Source of the DNA: Sutcliffiella cohnii
GTDB lineage: Bacteria; Bacillota; Bacilli; Bacillales; Bacillaceae_I
Length of the DNA stretch: 64,000 bases
NCBI RefSeq assembly: GCF_002250055.1
Contig: NZ_CP018866.1
Span: 1,294,501 to 1,358,500 of the forward strand
Reading direction: 5' to 3'
This document shows positions 41,827 through 51,460 of this stretch, in pieces. A model generated the notes under the pieces. That model searched no databases. It was not told the DNA's origin and saw nothing but the letters and a program-made list of their open reading frames with translations. The stretch's first letter is position 1. Every line of letters begins with the position of its first letter. The position numbers and the translations under genes are program-made.

Positions 41827-42396
41827 TTGATTGAGAAAAAAGAACAGCAAATAGATGAACGGTATCTTAGAATGATTATGGAGGAACATGGTTCATCACT
41901 ATTAAAACTTACATATTCTTATGTGAAAAACTGGAGTACTGCAGAGGATATCGTACAAGAAACTTTTATTAATTTTTCACAAAAATACAATCAATATAGA
42001 GGGGAATCAAGTTTGAAAACTTGGTTATTTCAAATTGCAGTCAATAAATCAAAAGATTTTCTAAAGAGTCCTAAAAACAAGTTAAGTCATCTAGGAATAT
42101 CAATGGTTAATTTATATAGTAAGGAAAAAAATGCAGATGAAAAGTTAATAGAAATGGACGAATATCAAATTATTGCCAAATGTTTATTCAAGCTACCTAT
42201 TAAATATAGAGAAGTTCTAACCCTTTTTTACTATGAAGATTTAACAATAGCTGAAATTTCAAGGATATTATCAATAAATGAATCAAATGTTAGGACACGG
42301 CTAAGTAGAGGAAGAGAAAAATTTAAAAAAATATATTTAAAGGAGGTAGAAGAAATTGAAGGAAAAGTTAGACAAACTAAAGACAGCATTGGATGA
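41827..42396 (+). CDS. ECF RNA polymerase sigma factor (SigX/SigV-like)
   Basis: 189 residues. Sigma region 2 is at about 12-75 (LLKLTYSYVKNWSTAEDIVQETF), region 4 at about 115-170 with the HTH (DLTIAEISRILSINESNVRTRLSRG). TTG 41827 is chosen because GGAG (41815-41818) is 8 nt before it and would overlap the in-frame GTG at 41818. It overlaps its partner by 41 bp. The ECF-type promoter upstream implies that it drives its own operon, with cell-envelope stress as the likely trigger. Confidence 0.87.
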   Translation: MIEKKEQQIDERYLRMIMEEHGSSLLKLTYSYVKNWSTAEDIVQETFINFSQKYNQYRGESSLKTWLFQIAVNKSKDFLKSPKNKLSHLGISMVNLYSKEKNADEKLIEMDEYQIIAKCLFKLPIKYREVLTLFYYEDLTIAEISRILSINESNVRTRLSRGREKFKKIYLKEVEEIEGKVRQTKDSIG

Positions 42397-43228
42397 AACG
42401 GTATATAAAGATATCCAATTTAATAAAATAATGCAAGAAAAAACAATTAAGAAGATAAACAATAAACAACATAAAAAAACTATCTTACCTTACTTCGCGC
42501 TATCGGTAGCTCTTGCAATTCTATTCATTCTATCCCTTGGTTCAAATTTATTACCAAACAATAAAGAATTACTCGTTCTGGGAGACAAAAGTGAAAAAGA
42601 GGTTATAAATGCGAGTGAGAGTTTGAATTATTTATTTATAACTGAATTTGAGGAGTCAGACATTAATCTATTACTCGTTAATATTAATAAAATTACAAAC
42701 AGTGTTAAATACATTTTCCTTCCAGATTCAATTTATGAGGGGAGCAAAATAAATGACATTACTAGTGAGGAAGTTTTTGAAGAAGTATTTGGTATAACTA
42801 TCTATAAATCATTTAAGTTAGATCCTAGAACAATAGGTGAATTTGTGGAAAATAACAATGAATTAGAAATTATCAATGAATCTGATTTTATACATTCCAG
42901 TGACCAATTCAATAAAGGTGTAATAAAAATTTCTAGCGAGAATGAATTATTCGATTTTATCTCTATGATTAAAAAGGACCCTGAAGGGACAGAAGGTAGG
43001 AATAAAAGAATTATTTCAGTCTATAAAGAGCTTTTTAATAATGAAAACTTTCTATTAGAAGTATTACAACTAAAAACATTATCTGAGTTCGATAAAGTAT
43101 TTTTGTTGGGTGAAAATTTTATGCCTCAAAATGATATTGTTTTTGAACCATATTATATTGAAGGGATGTACACTTCAAAAATAGGTGATTATGATTTAAA
43201 AATAATGAGAAAAGTATTTGGTAATTAA
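42356..43228 (+). CDS. Membrane-anchored anti-sigma factor with a degenerate LCP-like outer domain
   Basis: 290 residues. A short cytoplasmic part (1-42) that could bind the sigma factor, one membrane helix (about 44-63), then an external domain. That domain follows the layout of LytR-CpsA-Psr proteins: a LLVNINKITNSVKYIFLPDS strand pair (the place of the SIPRDT motif, about 105-125), a VFGITIYKSFKLDPRTIGEFVE helix, and GTEGRNKRIISVYKELF near 211-227 (the place of D-x-GR-x2-RQ). The first arginine and several acidic residues are missing, so enzymatic transfer is unlikely; ligand sensing is the inference. It starts at TTG 42356 behind AAGGAGG (42340-42346). Confidence 0.75.
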   Translation: MKEKLDKLKTALDETVYKDIQFNKIMQEKTIKKINNKQHKKTILPYFALSVALAILFILSLGSNLLPNNKELLVLGDKSEKEVINASESLNYLFITEFEESDINLLLVNINKITNSVKYIFLPDSIYEGSKINDITSEEVFEEVFGITIYKSFKLDPRTIGEFVENNNELEIINESDFIHSSDQFNKGVIKISSENELFDFISMIKKDPEGTEGRNKRIISVYKELFNNENFLLEVLQLKTLSEFDKVFLLGENFMPQNDIVFEPYYIEGMYTSKIGDYDLKIMRKVFGN

Positions 43229-43296
43229 TTTCTATAATTATAATATCTAATAACAAGAGGCGTAGCGGTAGATCTTGCTTAGATTCTAAAGGTAGT

Positions 43297-43327
43297 AGGG
43301 GAGAGTATAGGAACTGACTCCCCTTTC
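43297..43327 (+). terminator. Weak terminator after the sigma/anti-sigma operon
   Basis: AGGGGAG (43297-43303) pairs with CTCCCCT (43318-43324) around a 14-nt loop, followed by TT. Confidence 0.5.
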
Positions 43328-43350
43328 ATGGCCTAAAGCTCACGAATTTG

Positions 43351-44286
43351 TTACCGTATAGCCCCATAAGGTAATACTGCATGAACTCCCTTTACACCAT
43401 TGACTACTTGTGTTATTCGTAAGTCCACAGCAACACTTGCGAGGGCGGTAGCTTCTTCTTTAGAAATGCTGTATAAGTCTTTCATTAGCATAACCATCTC
43501 ATCTAAAGCGACGGCAGCTGCCTCGTTTAAATCTTCGTTAAATCCAAACGTAACCCAACCTGAAGGTGTTTTTGCTCGCGGCATATTTAAATCCATATTC
43601 TCATGAACGATAAGCGTAATGTCGACTAAATCCATTGGGCATTCAATCGCGGTTCCAGAACTTTCTCCGTCTCCTTGTAGAGCATGTCCATCGCCAATCG
43701 AGAAAAGCGCACCATCAACGGAAATAGGTAGAAAGAGGCTACTACCTTTTCCTAACTCTTTACAGTCAATATTTCCACCGAAATAACCAGGAGGAGCAGT
43801 ATGATGTACACCAGGTTCAGCGGGAGCAACTCCCATTAAGCCCATAAAAGGGGAAAGGCCGACATGAATATCTCGCTCACCAATTTTACAGCTTCCAGAC
43901 ATTGTTGCGGCATTTAACTTCCAATCTAGTTGTACTCTGTTACTGCCTACTATGCCTAATTTCTCATTTTGCCAGCTTTGGACGCCGCCAGCCCAATTTC
44001 GGCCATACCATCCTGGTACAAGTTCATTAGTGCGAACTTCTAATACCATTCCCGGCTTAGCTCCATCGATGGCAATTGGACCAAAGATAGGATGTCCTAG
44101 TTTTTCCTCTTTTTCTCTAGACTGAAAAATAGTCCTCTCTTTTCCTTCTGTTTCAGAATAGCCCCATTGAATATCAAGCGTCTTTAGTTGAATAGAATCG
44201 CCGGACTGAACGGTTAAAATAGGTTCATAATCCCTACTAAACGATCCGTGAATATTTTTAGAATCTAGTTCTATTTTATGTATCAA
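43351..44286 (-). CDS. Acetamidase/formamidase family protein
   Basis: 311 residues, FmdA/AmdA fold. Conserved stretches include HPIFGPIAIDGAKPGMVLEV, GVAPAEPGVHHTAPPGYFGGNIDCKEL with the active-site cysteine region, and DGHALQGDGE. The family hydrolyses short amides to ammonium and the acid. It starts at TTG 44286 with GGAGGAG 5 nt upstream, and is monocistronic. It may supply nitrogen from amides; the substrate is not fixed by sequence. Confidence 0.87.
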   Translation of the reverse strand: MIHKIELDSKNIHGSFSRDYEPILTVQSGDSIQLKTLDIQWGYSETEGKERTIFQSREKEEKLGHPIFGPIAIDGAKPGMVLEVRTNELVPGWYGRNWAGGVQSWQNEKLGIVGSNRVQLDWKLNAATMSGSCKIGERDIHVGLSPFMGLMGVAPAEPGVHHTAPPGYFGGNIDCKELGKGSSLFLPISVDGALFSIGDGHALQGDGESSGTAIECPMDLVDITLIVHENMDLNMPRAKTPSGWVTFGFNEDLNEAAAVALDEMVMLMKDLYSISKEEATALASVAVDLRITQVVNGVKGVHAVLPYGAIR

Positions 44287-44548
44287 GTGTCTCCTCCTCC
44301 TTTGTTGTGTTTTTAATTATAACTATTTTCAGAAAAAAGGGAAGATGGAAAAGAGGAAGGGTGGGTGGAATCTTCAAGAATAGACCGCTACGAGAAAAAG
44401 TATGACTCCAAAATACTGAATTCGACAAAACAGAGAACTTAAATTAGGAATGGATATGATGGGGGAATATAGCGGTGAGATTATACATAGTTATCATTTT
44501 TATTAAATTATGGTATTTATATTAAGAATGATTATATGGAGGTAAGTA

Positions 44549-44830
44549 ATGGGAAACGAAAATTGTGACATGATACAACGAAACGGTGTCAAAGAAAAGA
44601 AGTTAGAAGTAGTTGATGGGTACACGATAAAATACCATGCAAATGGAAAAACAATGTGGTCAAAAGGAAAAATGTTGGGTGATCAACCAGATGGCTATTG
44701 GGAATGGTATCGTGCAGTTGGAACGATAAAGCGTACAGGATACTTTGAAAATGGTGAGCCTGTAGGTGAATGGATTACCTACGATAGCAATGGTGAAATT
44801 TACAAAACAACTAATCGTGATAAAAAATAA
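44549..44830 (+). CDS. YwqK-like MORN-variant repeat protein
   Basis: 93 residues with about three MORN-like units (YHANGKTMWSKGKM, GYWEWYRAVGTIKRTGYFENGEPVG, EWITYDSNGEIYK). Such proteins are annotated as toxin-antitoxin system YwqK-like, because YwqK is the antitoxin of the LXG toxin YwqJ in Bacillus subtilis. No LXG or ESX gene is adjacent, so it may be an orphan immunity protein or simply a MORN-repeat protein. GGAGG precedes ATG 44549. A hairpin repeat follows the stop. Confidence 0.7.
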   Translation: MGNENCDMIQRNGVKEKKLEVVDGYTIKYHANGKTMWSKGKMLGDQPDGYWEWYRAVGTIKRTGYFENGEPVGEWITYDSNGEIYKTTNRDKK

Positions 44831-44833
44831 AAA

Positions 44834-44868
44834 ATGGGTCGAGGAGCAGGTCCCTTGACCCATCTTTT
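44834..44868 (+). repeat. Hairpin repeat copy 9, diverged with compensatory changes
   Basis: ATGGGTCGAGG, AGCAGGTCCC, TTGACCCAT, then CTTTTGA. The core AGGTCCCTTG remains, but the outer arms became ATGGGTC/GACCCAT, so pairing is preserved although the bases differ from the GGACA/TGTCC consensus. It starts 3 nt after the stop codon. Confidence 0.7.
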
Positions 44869-44958
44869 GATGAAAATTCCATTGACATGATAGTATTACC
44901 GTGCCTATAATACAAGCTTAGTGTGTAAACACAAGTATATGAATATGGAGTGTATGTA

Positions 44959-45546
44959 TTGGAAAAGGAAAAGAATATTATCATCAAAGAAGTAACAGCA
45001 AACCCTGCTCCGCTTGGTTTAATGGGATTTGGTATGACAACCGTTTTGCTAAACATTCATAATGCAGGCTTTTTTGCATTGGATGCCATGATCCTAGGAA
45101 TGGGAATATTTTTCGGTGGATTAGCACAAGTGATTGCCGGCATCATGGAATTTAAGAAAAATAATACATTCGGGACAACAGCCTTTACGTCCTATGGTTT
45201 TTTCTGGTTATCATTAGTTGCATTAAACATGATTCCGCTAATGGGCTATGGGGAAGCAGCTAGTTCCACATCAATGGCTGCGTATCTATTTATGTGGGGA
45301 CTTTTCACGTTATTCATGTTTATCGGAACTTTACGTATAAATGTAGCCTTGCAAGTTGTTTTTGGAACACTTACCATCCTATTTTTCTTATTAGCAATTG
45401 GAAACTTCACAGGCTCTAGCTTAATTTTGACGATTGCTGGATATGAAGGGATTATTTGTGGTTTTACAGCGATCTATGCAGCTATGGCACAAGTGTTAAA
45501 TGAAGTATACGGAAAAACCGTTTTACCAATTGGTGAAAAAAATTAA
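44959..45546 (+). CDS. Acetate uptake transporter (GPR1/FUN34/SatP family)
   Basis: 195 residues with six predicted helices. [14 protein letters not shown] is the family signature (NPAPLGL), followed by [26 protein letters not shown], also diagnostic. The protein forms a hexameric channel-like acetate/succinate transporter in the inner membrane. TTG 44959 is preferred over GTG 44950, which overlaps GGAG (44947-44950). It has its own terminator. Confidence 0.88.
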   Translation: MEKEKNIIIKEVTANPAPLGLMGFGMTTVLLNIHNAGFFALDAMILGMGIFFGGLAQVIAGIMEFKKNNTFGTTAFTSYGFFWLSLVALNMIPLMGYGEAASSTSMAAYLFMWGLFTLFMFIGTLRINVALQVVFGTLTILFFLLAIGNFTGSSLILTIAGYEGIICGFTAIYAAMAQVLNEVYGKTVLPIGEKN

Positions 45547-45566
45547 TAGCTTAATAGTTATTTACT

Positions 45567-45599
45567 AAACGCTCTGGAACTTTATCTAGGGCGTTTTTT
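45567..45599 (+). terminator. Terminator after the acetate transporter
   Basis: AACGCTCT (45568-45575) pairs with AGGGCGTT (one wobble) and runs into TTTTT. Confidence 0.8.
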
Positions 45600-45744
45600 A
45601 TATAAATACTAATACTTTTGAGTAAACGCGAGAAATGTCTTAATTAGCATAATTTCAACTCAACTCAAAAATCTTTCCCATTATGTATTGTATTAGCTCT
45701 CCTTGAATAAATATGTTTTAACAAATATGTGTGGAGTGATTCGT

Positions 45745-47631
45745 ATGATTCTTGATGTCGAGAATGAAATGAAACGAATAATCAACATAGTTAAAAACGA
45801 TCAATCAGCGAATGGGTCATGGGTTTATCCATTTGAAACTGGTATAAAGACGGATGCATGGATGATTATTTTATTACGGTCATTGGAAATAAATGATGAG
45901 GCGTTGATTCAGTCATTAGTCAGGCGGATTGTTAGTAAGCAAGAAGAAAATGGAGCATGGAAGCTTTTTGATGATGAGAAGAATGGAAACTTGACAGCAA
46001 CTGTGGACGCCTATTATGCACTACTGTATTCAGGATATCACCAAAAGAATGACAAAGAAATGTTGGCTGCTAAACGCCAAATTTTAGCTTTAGGTGGAAT
46101 AGAAAACGTCCATCTGTTTACGAAAATTATGTTAGCTTTAACAGGTCAGTATAAATGGCCTCGTTACTTCCCGCTACCTCCCGAAATAATCCTTTTCCCA
46201 CTTTCTTTTCCAATTAATTATTTTGACATATCCGTTTTCGGACGAGCTAATCTTACCCCAATTTTGATTGTAGGTAATAAAAGATTTAGCTTAAAGACGA
46301 CGCGAAGTCCTAATCTTCAAGATTTGTTTCAATCTAGGGAAAATGAACATCAGGATGATAACTTCTGGAATGAATCCGCCGAGTGGCGATCATTATCTAC
46401 TTACATGCAGCAAGCTATTAAAAGTATGTTAAATTTCCCGGCAAACATTCGTGCTACAGCAATAAAACAAGCCGAAAAGTATATGATAGATAGATTAGAA
46501 CCTGATGGCACATTTAGTAATTACTTTAGTTCGACCTTTTTAATGATTTTCGCATTACTTTCCCTTGATTATTCTAAAAGTCATCCTGTCATTCAAAAAG
46601 CGCTGACCGGATTAAAATCTATGACTACTCTCATTAATGGGCAAGTGCATATGCAATATACTACAGCAACTGTTTGGAATACGAATTTACTAAGCTACGC
46701 TTTACAGGAGGCTGGAGTTTCATTTGAGGATACTACCATTCAGAAAGCAAATCACTACCTTTTAAGCCGTCAGCATTACCGATATGGTGACTGGGCTATT
46801 CACAATCCGAATAGCCTACCAGGTGGTTGGGGCTTTTCCGATTTAAATACGATGCATCCCGATATTGATGATACGACTGCTTCCCTACGAGCCATTCACC
46901 GAGCCGTTAAGCACAACACGTCTTATCGTCATGCATGGGATAGAGGGATTAACTGGTTACTAACGATGCAAAATAACGACGGTGGCTGGCCAGCTTTCGA
47001 AAAGAATGTAAATAAGAAGTTGCTAACTTACTTACCTATTGAAGGTGGAGAGTATATTTTCCTCGATCCTTCTACTGCCGATTTAACTGGGAGGACATTG
47101 GAGTTTTTCGGGAACTTTACGAATTTAACGAGTAATCATTCTTCTATAAAAAATGGTGTGAAGTGGTTAAAACAAAACCAAGAAAAGGACGGCTCTTGGT
47201 ACGGTCGGTGGGGGATTTGTTATATTTATGGGACATGGGCAGCGGTAACTGGCATGATTTCAGTCGGAGTATCTCCTAACGATCCTTCTATAATTCAGGC
47301 ATTGAATTGGTTAAAAAGCATTCAAAATTCTGATGGTGGGTGGGGAGAGTCGTGTAACAGTGATATTTATAGAACATATATCCCACTAAACGCAAGTACA
47401 ATCACACAAACTGCTTGGGCAGTAGATACATTAATCTCGGCATCTGAGAAAACAACATCCGAAATCGATGCAGGGATCCAGTTCTTACTCACTGCATCTA
47501 AAAAGGAAGACTGGACGAAACATTATCCAAAAGGGCAAGGACTGGCTGGCGAATTCTACATGCATTACCATAGTTACGATTATATCTTTTCATTGCTAGC
47601 ACTGAGCCATTACCACAAGAAATATAAGTGA
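45745..47631 (+). CDS. sqhC: Squalene-hopene cyclase family, sporulenol synthase
   Basis: 628 residues, equal in length to Bacillus SqhC. The catalytic DxDDTT motif is DIDDTT at 373-378. QW-type repeats are visible (QENGAWKL, NNDGGWPAF, KDGSWYGRW, SDGGWGES). GNLTATVDAYYALL and YGRWGICYIYGTWAAVTGM are nearly as in B. subtilis SqhC, which cyclises tetraprenyl-beta-curcumene to sporulenol, a spore-associated terpenoid. ATG 45745 is chosen because GGAGTGA (45733-45739) precedes it; the in-frame start at 45703 has no site. A hairpin repeat begins 2 nt after the stop. This gene is the best evidence for an endospore former. Confidence 0.9.
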   Translation: MILDVENEMKRIINIVKNDQSANGSWVYPFETGIKTDAWMIILLRSLEINDEALIQSLVRRIVSKQEENGAWKLFDDEKNGNLTATVDAYYALLYSGYHQKNDKEMLAAKRQILALGGIENVHLFTKIMLALTGQYKWPRYFPLPPEIILFPLSFPINYFDISVFGRANLTPILIVGNKRFSLKTTRSPNLQDLFQSRENEHQDDNFWNESAEWRSLSTYMQQAIKSMLNFPANIRATAIKQAEKYMIDRLEPDGTFSNYFSSTFLMIFALLSLDYSKSHPVIQKALTGLKSMTTLINGQVHMQYTTATVWNTNLLSYALQEAGVSFEDTTIQKANHYLLSRQHYRYGDWAIHNPNSLPGGWGFSDLNTMHPDIDDTTASLRAIHRAVKHNTSYRHAWDRGINWLLTMQNNDGGWPAFEKNVNKKLLTYLPIEGGEYIFLDPSTADLTGRTLEFFGNFTNLTSNHSSIKNGVKWLKQNQEKDGSWYGRWGICYIYGTWAAVTGMISVGVSPNDPSIIQALNWLKSIQNSDGGWGESCNSDIYRTYIPLNASTITQTAWAVDTLISASEKTTSEIDAGIQFLLTASKKEDWTKHYPKGQGLAGEFYMHYHSYDYIFSLLALSHYHKKYK

Positions 47632-47633
47632 AG

Positions 47634-47675
47634 GTGGACAGAGGGACATCATTCCTTGTCCACACATTTTTTTCC
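47634..47675 (+). repeat. Stop-codon-associated hairpin repeat, copy 10 (near consensus)
   Basis: GGTGGACAGAGGGACA, TCATTCCTTGTCCACAC, then ATTTTTTTCC. GTGGACA/TGTCCAC form the outer stem. It starts 2 nt after the sqhC stop. Confidence 0.85.
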
Positions 47676-47919
47676 AAATTCATGCAATTGTCCCATTACT
47701 TCCTTAATAGACCTTGCCCTCCGTATAAGATTGCTATATTTCATCAATATTTATTTCGAAGGCTCGTAATAATAAGTATAATATTTATGAATTAAATAGG
47801 AGTGTAGGGTTTCGGTTTCTAAAAAAATTTGGAGGACTTTCCTATTCTACCGTTCAGCATTTGAAACTTTTCTCTAGTACATCCGTATTAGATATATAGG
47901 TTTATTAAGGAGTGGTATT

Positions 47920-49596
47920 ATGGGCAATATTTATTTATTTTCACTTATCGCGGGATTAGCCTCTGCGCTTGTGCTGATTCCGTTTACTAGTAACAAAACG
48001 AAGGAAAAAAAGGGGAAAAGGTCTAATCCGGGAGCGCTAGTAGTTGGAATAATTCTTATTATTTTTGCAATCTTTTCTTTCTATTATTTAACTAACCTTG
48101 ATCGAAACTTCACTTCGTTATGGATATTAGCCATTCCAGTTACCCTTTTGGGGACATATTTCGCTTCTGGAAAGGAACGAATGGTTAAAGCGGTATTATT
48201 TTTAGGAAGTTTAGTTTTTGGGATTATTATTTTGTCAGCATTCCTCTTTAATGCGGATGAAAAATATGAAGTTGCGAAAATGGCGGAGAAGACAGAAATT
48301 GAAACGTTTGACGAAAAAGAGACGCCAGCAAGTGTTCCGCCTAAATTTGCTCGAAATAAGATGAAAAAGGCATTTGGACAAGTTCCAGACACGAGTTATT
48401 ACGAACTCGGAAACTTGCAAATTCAAAAAGTTAACGGAGAGTATGTGTATATCGCACCTGTAGAATTTTCAGGGTTTTTCAAATGGGTGAATGGGAATAC
48501 AACGCCAGGCTATTTTACGATTAGTGCTACTGACTCAAGCGACAATCCGAAATTTATGAAGGCGGAGATGGAGTATACACCATCGTCTTATTTTCATAAA
48601 AATCTTAAACGCCAAATAAGAATGCAATATCCGAATCATATTTTCTATGGAGATGTTCAATTAGAAATTGATGATGACGGCAAACCGTATTATATTCGAT
48701 CTTACGGTCAATATATATCAGCAAGAAATGGTTTTGATGTAAAGGGGATTGTAATGGTAGACCCTCAAACAGGGGAAACAGAGGACTTTCTGTTAAAAGA
48801 CATTCCAGCATTTATTGATGGGGCAGTGTCTCCAGAAGTTGTTAGCTTACAAAATAGCTATTATGGTAACTATATTCACGGTTTTTGGAATAGTCTATTC
48901 GGCAAAAGAGATGTAAGGCTGCCTTCTGATGAAGGAACAGAGGCAAATGTGAGTCCTATTTTTGATGAAAATGGAGATATGTATTATTTTACAGATTTCA
49001 CAAGTCCGAAAGAGGGCGTAGATTCTATGCTAGGCTATTCTCTTACGAATTCAAGAACAGGGGAAGCAACTTTTTATACTGGTAATCTAGAAGCATCTTA
49101 TATGGATTCTCAAGGTGCTTTGCAAATCATTGAAAAGAAATTTATTGAAAAGAAGTGGAACGGAGAAATGCCTGTCCTTTATAACTTCTACGGAGAAGCA
49201 AGCTGGTTAACGCCAGTACTCGATTCAAACGGCTTCCTCCAAAATTATTTCATTGTTTCCGCTGCGAACCCAGAAATTTCGGTGTACGCCAATACACCGA
49301 ATGAAGCATTGAAGCTCTACAAAACGGCCTTGCAAAGAGGCGGGGGAACTGTTGATGGCAGCTCCAAAGCAGAGGAAAAGCAAGTAAGAGGAACCGTCAT
49401 CCGAGTCTACAAGGAAAAGGTAGGCGATTTTACGACAATCACCTTCTTATTGGATAACAAGAAGAACTACGTCGTTTCATCTGAAAATAGCCCACTTGCA
49501 ATCTACTTGGAAGAAGGCGATAAAGTGCAGGTCAACTATTTAGACACAGGTGAAATATTTATGCCGGTAAAAGAGATGGTAATTGAGGGGCTCTGA
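47920..49596 (+). CDS. Membrane protein of unknown function with a large exported domain
   Basis: 558 residues. Four predicted helices lie in the first 115 residues (about 2-22, 40-60, 68-86, 93-111). A soluble domain of about 440 residues follows with no motif I recognise; it has repeated Y/F-rich beta segments (YVYIAPVEFSGFFKW, GYSLTNSRTGEATFYTG) and a C-terminal OB-like beta barrel (about 475-555: VRGTVIRVYKEKVGDFTTITFLL). Related proteins with several helices and a PepSY-like repeated domain occur in other Firmicutes, but I cannot name a function. AAGGAGTGG lies ahead of ATG 47920. A TnpB element is inserted within a few bases of its stop codon. Confidence 0.7.
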   Translation: MGNIYLFSLIAGLASALVLIPFTSNKTKEKKGKRSNPGALVVGIILIIFAIFSFYYLTNLDRNFTSLWILAIPVTLLGTYFASGKERMVKAVLFLGSLVFGIIILSAFLFNADEKYEVAKMAEKTEIETFDEKETPASVPPKFARNKMKKAFGQVPDTSYYELGNLQIQKVNGEYVYIAPVEFSGFFKWVNGNTTPGYFTISATDSSDNPKFMKAEMEYTPSSYFHKNLKRQIRMQYPNHIFYGDVQLEIDDDGKPYYIRSYGQYISARNGFDVKGIVMVDPQTGETEDFLLKDIPAFIDGAVSPEVVSLQNSYYGNYIHGFWNSLFGKRDVRLPSDEGTEANVSPIFDENGDMYYFTDFTSPKEGVDSMLGYSLTNSRTGEATFYTGNLEASYMDSQGALQIIEKKFIEKKWNGEMPVLYNFYGEASWLTPVLDSNGFLQNYFIVSAANPEISVYANTPNEALKLYKTALQRGGGTVDGSSKAEEKQVRGTVIRVYKEKVGDFTTITFLLDNKKNYVVSSENSPLAIYLEEGDKVQVNYLDTGEIFMPVKEMVIEGL

Positions 49597-49600
49597 TACT

Positions 49601-49789
49601 CCCACACCTAAAGGAGTGGGGTTCTAATTTACTTATATACTTCTCCAATGCTCTCACCGGAAGAATAATAAGTCTTCTAGTTACAACACAAAGGAACTCA
49701 TATATGTTCAATTAGACTTTTACAACCAAAGAAACCTCTGTTTCTATTAGCGGTCGTGTCGGCTCATATCTAAACCGTTATTAAGTTTT
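49601..49789 (-). ncRNA. Probable omega RNA (reRNA) of the TnpB element
   Basis: The 190 bp between the tnpB stop and the right-end hairpin are noncoding and hold several short hairpins (for example GAAAC-AGAG-GTTTC). In TnpB systems the guide RNA scaffold comes from this position and ends at the element boundary; the guide is then the flanking sequence beyond it, here the 3' end of the 47920 gene. Inference from family architecture. Confidence 0.5.
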
Positions 49790-51244
49790 TTATATACCTG
49801 TGCTAATGGGGGTTTTTCCTTTCTTTTTCAATCTTATTATTTCTAAGTCGTGCATTTTTCTAAATTTATGGAAGTGTTGTTCACATAGATCTCTATCTAT
49901 TTCATCCAAGCTTTCCTTGCAGTTCATTAAAAGAAATGCTGAATATAAATCTCTTTGTATTTTACAGAAACCAAAGTTATTCCATCTTTCGTGCAATTTT
50001 TTCTTTTCATATGTATTAGTGAAATGATTGTATTGACTTGCTTTTATTAGTGTTGTGTTTACTTTATTTAATCTTATGCTTTTGTATTTAAGTTTGCGTT
50101 CTATAATGCTTAACAACATCGCAGGTGCTCGATTACTGATCGTTCTCCCGAACCTTTTCTTTTTATTGAATTTACCTTTCTCATTCACCGTTGTTTCTTT
50201 CGCTCTTCTTTGTAGTCCCTTAAAACTCATAGTTTCGACAAATATTACGTCACCCAAAGCAATGATGGAGTTAGCTAGCATCTCGTGATCCTGTTTTCTT
50301 TTGGCTCTATTCAGCCTCTGCAACTCTTTTAATTGACTCTTTTTTCTCATATATCGTTTTGAAAACAGCCATTTGTCTTTATTGCTAGTATCAAACGTAC
50401 CGTCTTCTTTATATTTTAATGGATTGCTTGCTCTTCTACTTCTGTCCATGCTTCTTTGGATAATCCTTATCTGTTTATCTAGCTCGACAACACTAGGCGC
50501 AAGCTCCGTCAGCATAACTTTTGTTTCAGAACAGACTGCCACAGTAGAAGTCCCTATATCAATACCTACCCTTTTTTGAGTAGAACTATTATTTTTCATC
50601 CCTTTGGAGTTGTATTTTTTCGGAGGGGTGCCTTCGAGTACTAATTGAGCGTAGTATACATATTTATTCTTAATCCATTCTCTTTTAATTCTAACAAATT
50701 TAACTTTGTCTTCTAGTGCAAGATGGGCATAGACGTCTTTCTTTTTAACGATTGTTCTAAGAACTAGACCGTTCCAAAATATATTGTCATCCTTGTATCT
50801 GATACCTGTTGAATTAGACTTCCCTTCGACGGAATACATTTCACCGTACTTTTTGAAATGCACTTTTTTCCCTTGTATGTACATTATTTTTTCAAAAGCT
50901 TTGAAAGCTCTTGTGGCAATTTTTTGGCTGGTAAATGAATCTATATTCTTTTTAAATGCATGTTGCATCGGTTTCACAAACTCATGAATCGAATACTCGA
51001 CTAATCCAAACTCCTTATTCAACTCTGAAAATAGCTTATTTCGCTTTTTGCCATTCTCCATCTTACAAACAACTCTATACTTTTTTGATTGTTTTAAAGC
51101 AGTATATCTTTTAAGCAGTTCTCTTAAGCACGCATTATACATACCCCTACATAACTCGAATCGCTTAGATAATTTATGTTCTTGATGCATTTCAGTTTTT
51201 ATTCTTAACGTTAGAACATAGCTTGGAGTTTTAGATTTAGCCAA
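49790..51244 (-). CDS. tnpB: TnpB-family RNA-guided nuclease without zinc ribbon
   Basis: 484 residues. A RuvC-like triad is visible: Asp229 (VGIDIGTS), Glu337 (IFVETMSFKG) and Asp432 (IQRDLYSAF), so cleavage activity is possible. Between Glu337 and Asp432 the usual CxxC...CxxC zinc ribbon is absent; the segment reads KASQYNHFTNTYEKKKLHERW. This matches a Bacillus branch of IS1341-type OrfB proteins. The N-terminal WED/REC-like part is basic (MAKSKTPSYVLTLRIKTEM). TnpB cuts DNA next to a transposon-adjacent motif and favours element retention. There is no companion tnpA. Confidence 0.87.
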   Translation of the reverse strand: MAKSKTPSYVLTLRIKTEMHQEHKLSKRFELCRGMYNACLRELLKRYTALKQSKKYRVVCKMENGKKRNKLFSELNKEFGLVEYSIHEFVKPMQHAFKKNIDSFTSQKIATRAFKAFEKIMYIQGKKVHFKKYGEMYSVEGKSNSTGIRYKDDNIFWNGLVLRTIVKKKDVYAHLALEDKVKFVRIKREWIKNKYVYYAQLVLEGTPPKKYNSKGMKNNSSTQKRVGIDIGTSTVAVCSETKVMLTELAPSVVELDKQIRIIQRSMDRSRRASNPLKYKEDGTFDTSNKDKWLFSKRYMRKKSQLKELQRLNRAKRKQDHEMLANSIIALGDVIFVETMSFKGLQRRAKETTVNEKGKFNKKKRFGRTISNRAPAMLLSIIERKLKYKSIRLNKVNTTLIKASQYNHFTNTYEKKKLHERWNNFGFCKIQRDLYSAFLLMNCKESLDEIDRDLCEQHFHKFRKMHDLEIIRLKKKGKTPISTGI

Positions 51245-51460
51245 CGCACTCCCCTCCTATAGGTATATTTTACTATACAAGAACGTGTATTCGCAACAAA
51301 AACCGAACAAAATATCTATCAGAAGACATACACATCACCTTTCATCCCACACCTAAAGGAGTGGGCTTTCCCGTTCAGAAGTTCTGTAAATGTAAACGCG
51401 GTAAACAAAACATTATTACACACCATAGGAAACCACTTGAAATGTACATGCTAATACAAA

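Larger units (their letters stand above)
49601..51365 (-). mobile_element. IS605/IS1341-type TnpB-only insertion element
   Basis: The same 20-bp hairpin sequence, CCCACACCT-AA-AGGAGTGGG, occurs at 49601-49620 and at 51346-51365, flanking a single tnpB gene. Such subterminal hairpins mark the left and right ends of IS200/IS605 elements. No tnpA (Y1 transposase) is present, so mobilisation would need one in trans. The outer cleavage sites are not certain. The element points to the minus strand: left end at right, right end next to the 47920 gene's stop codon. Confidence 0.82.
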
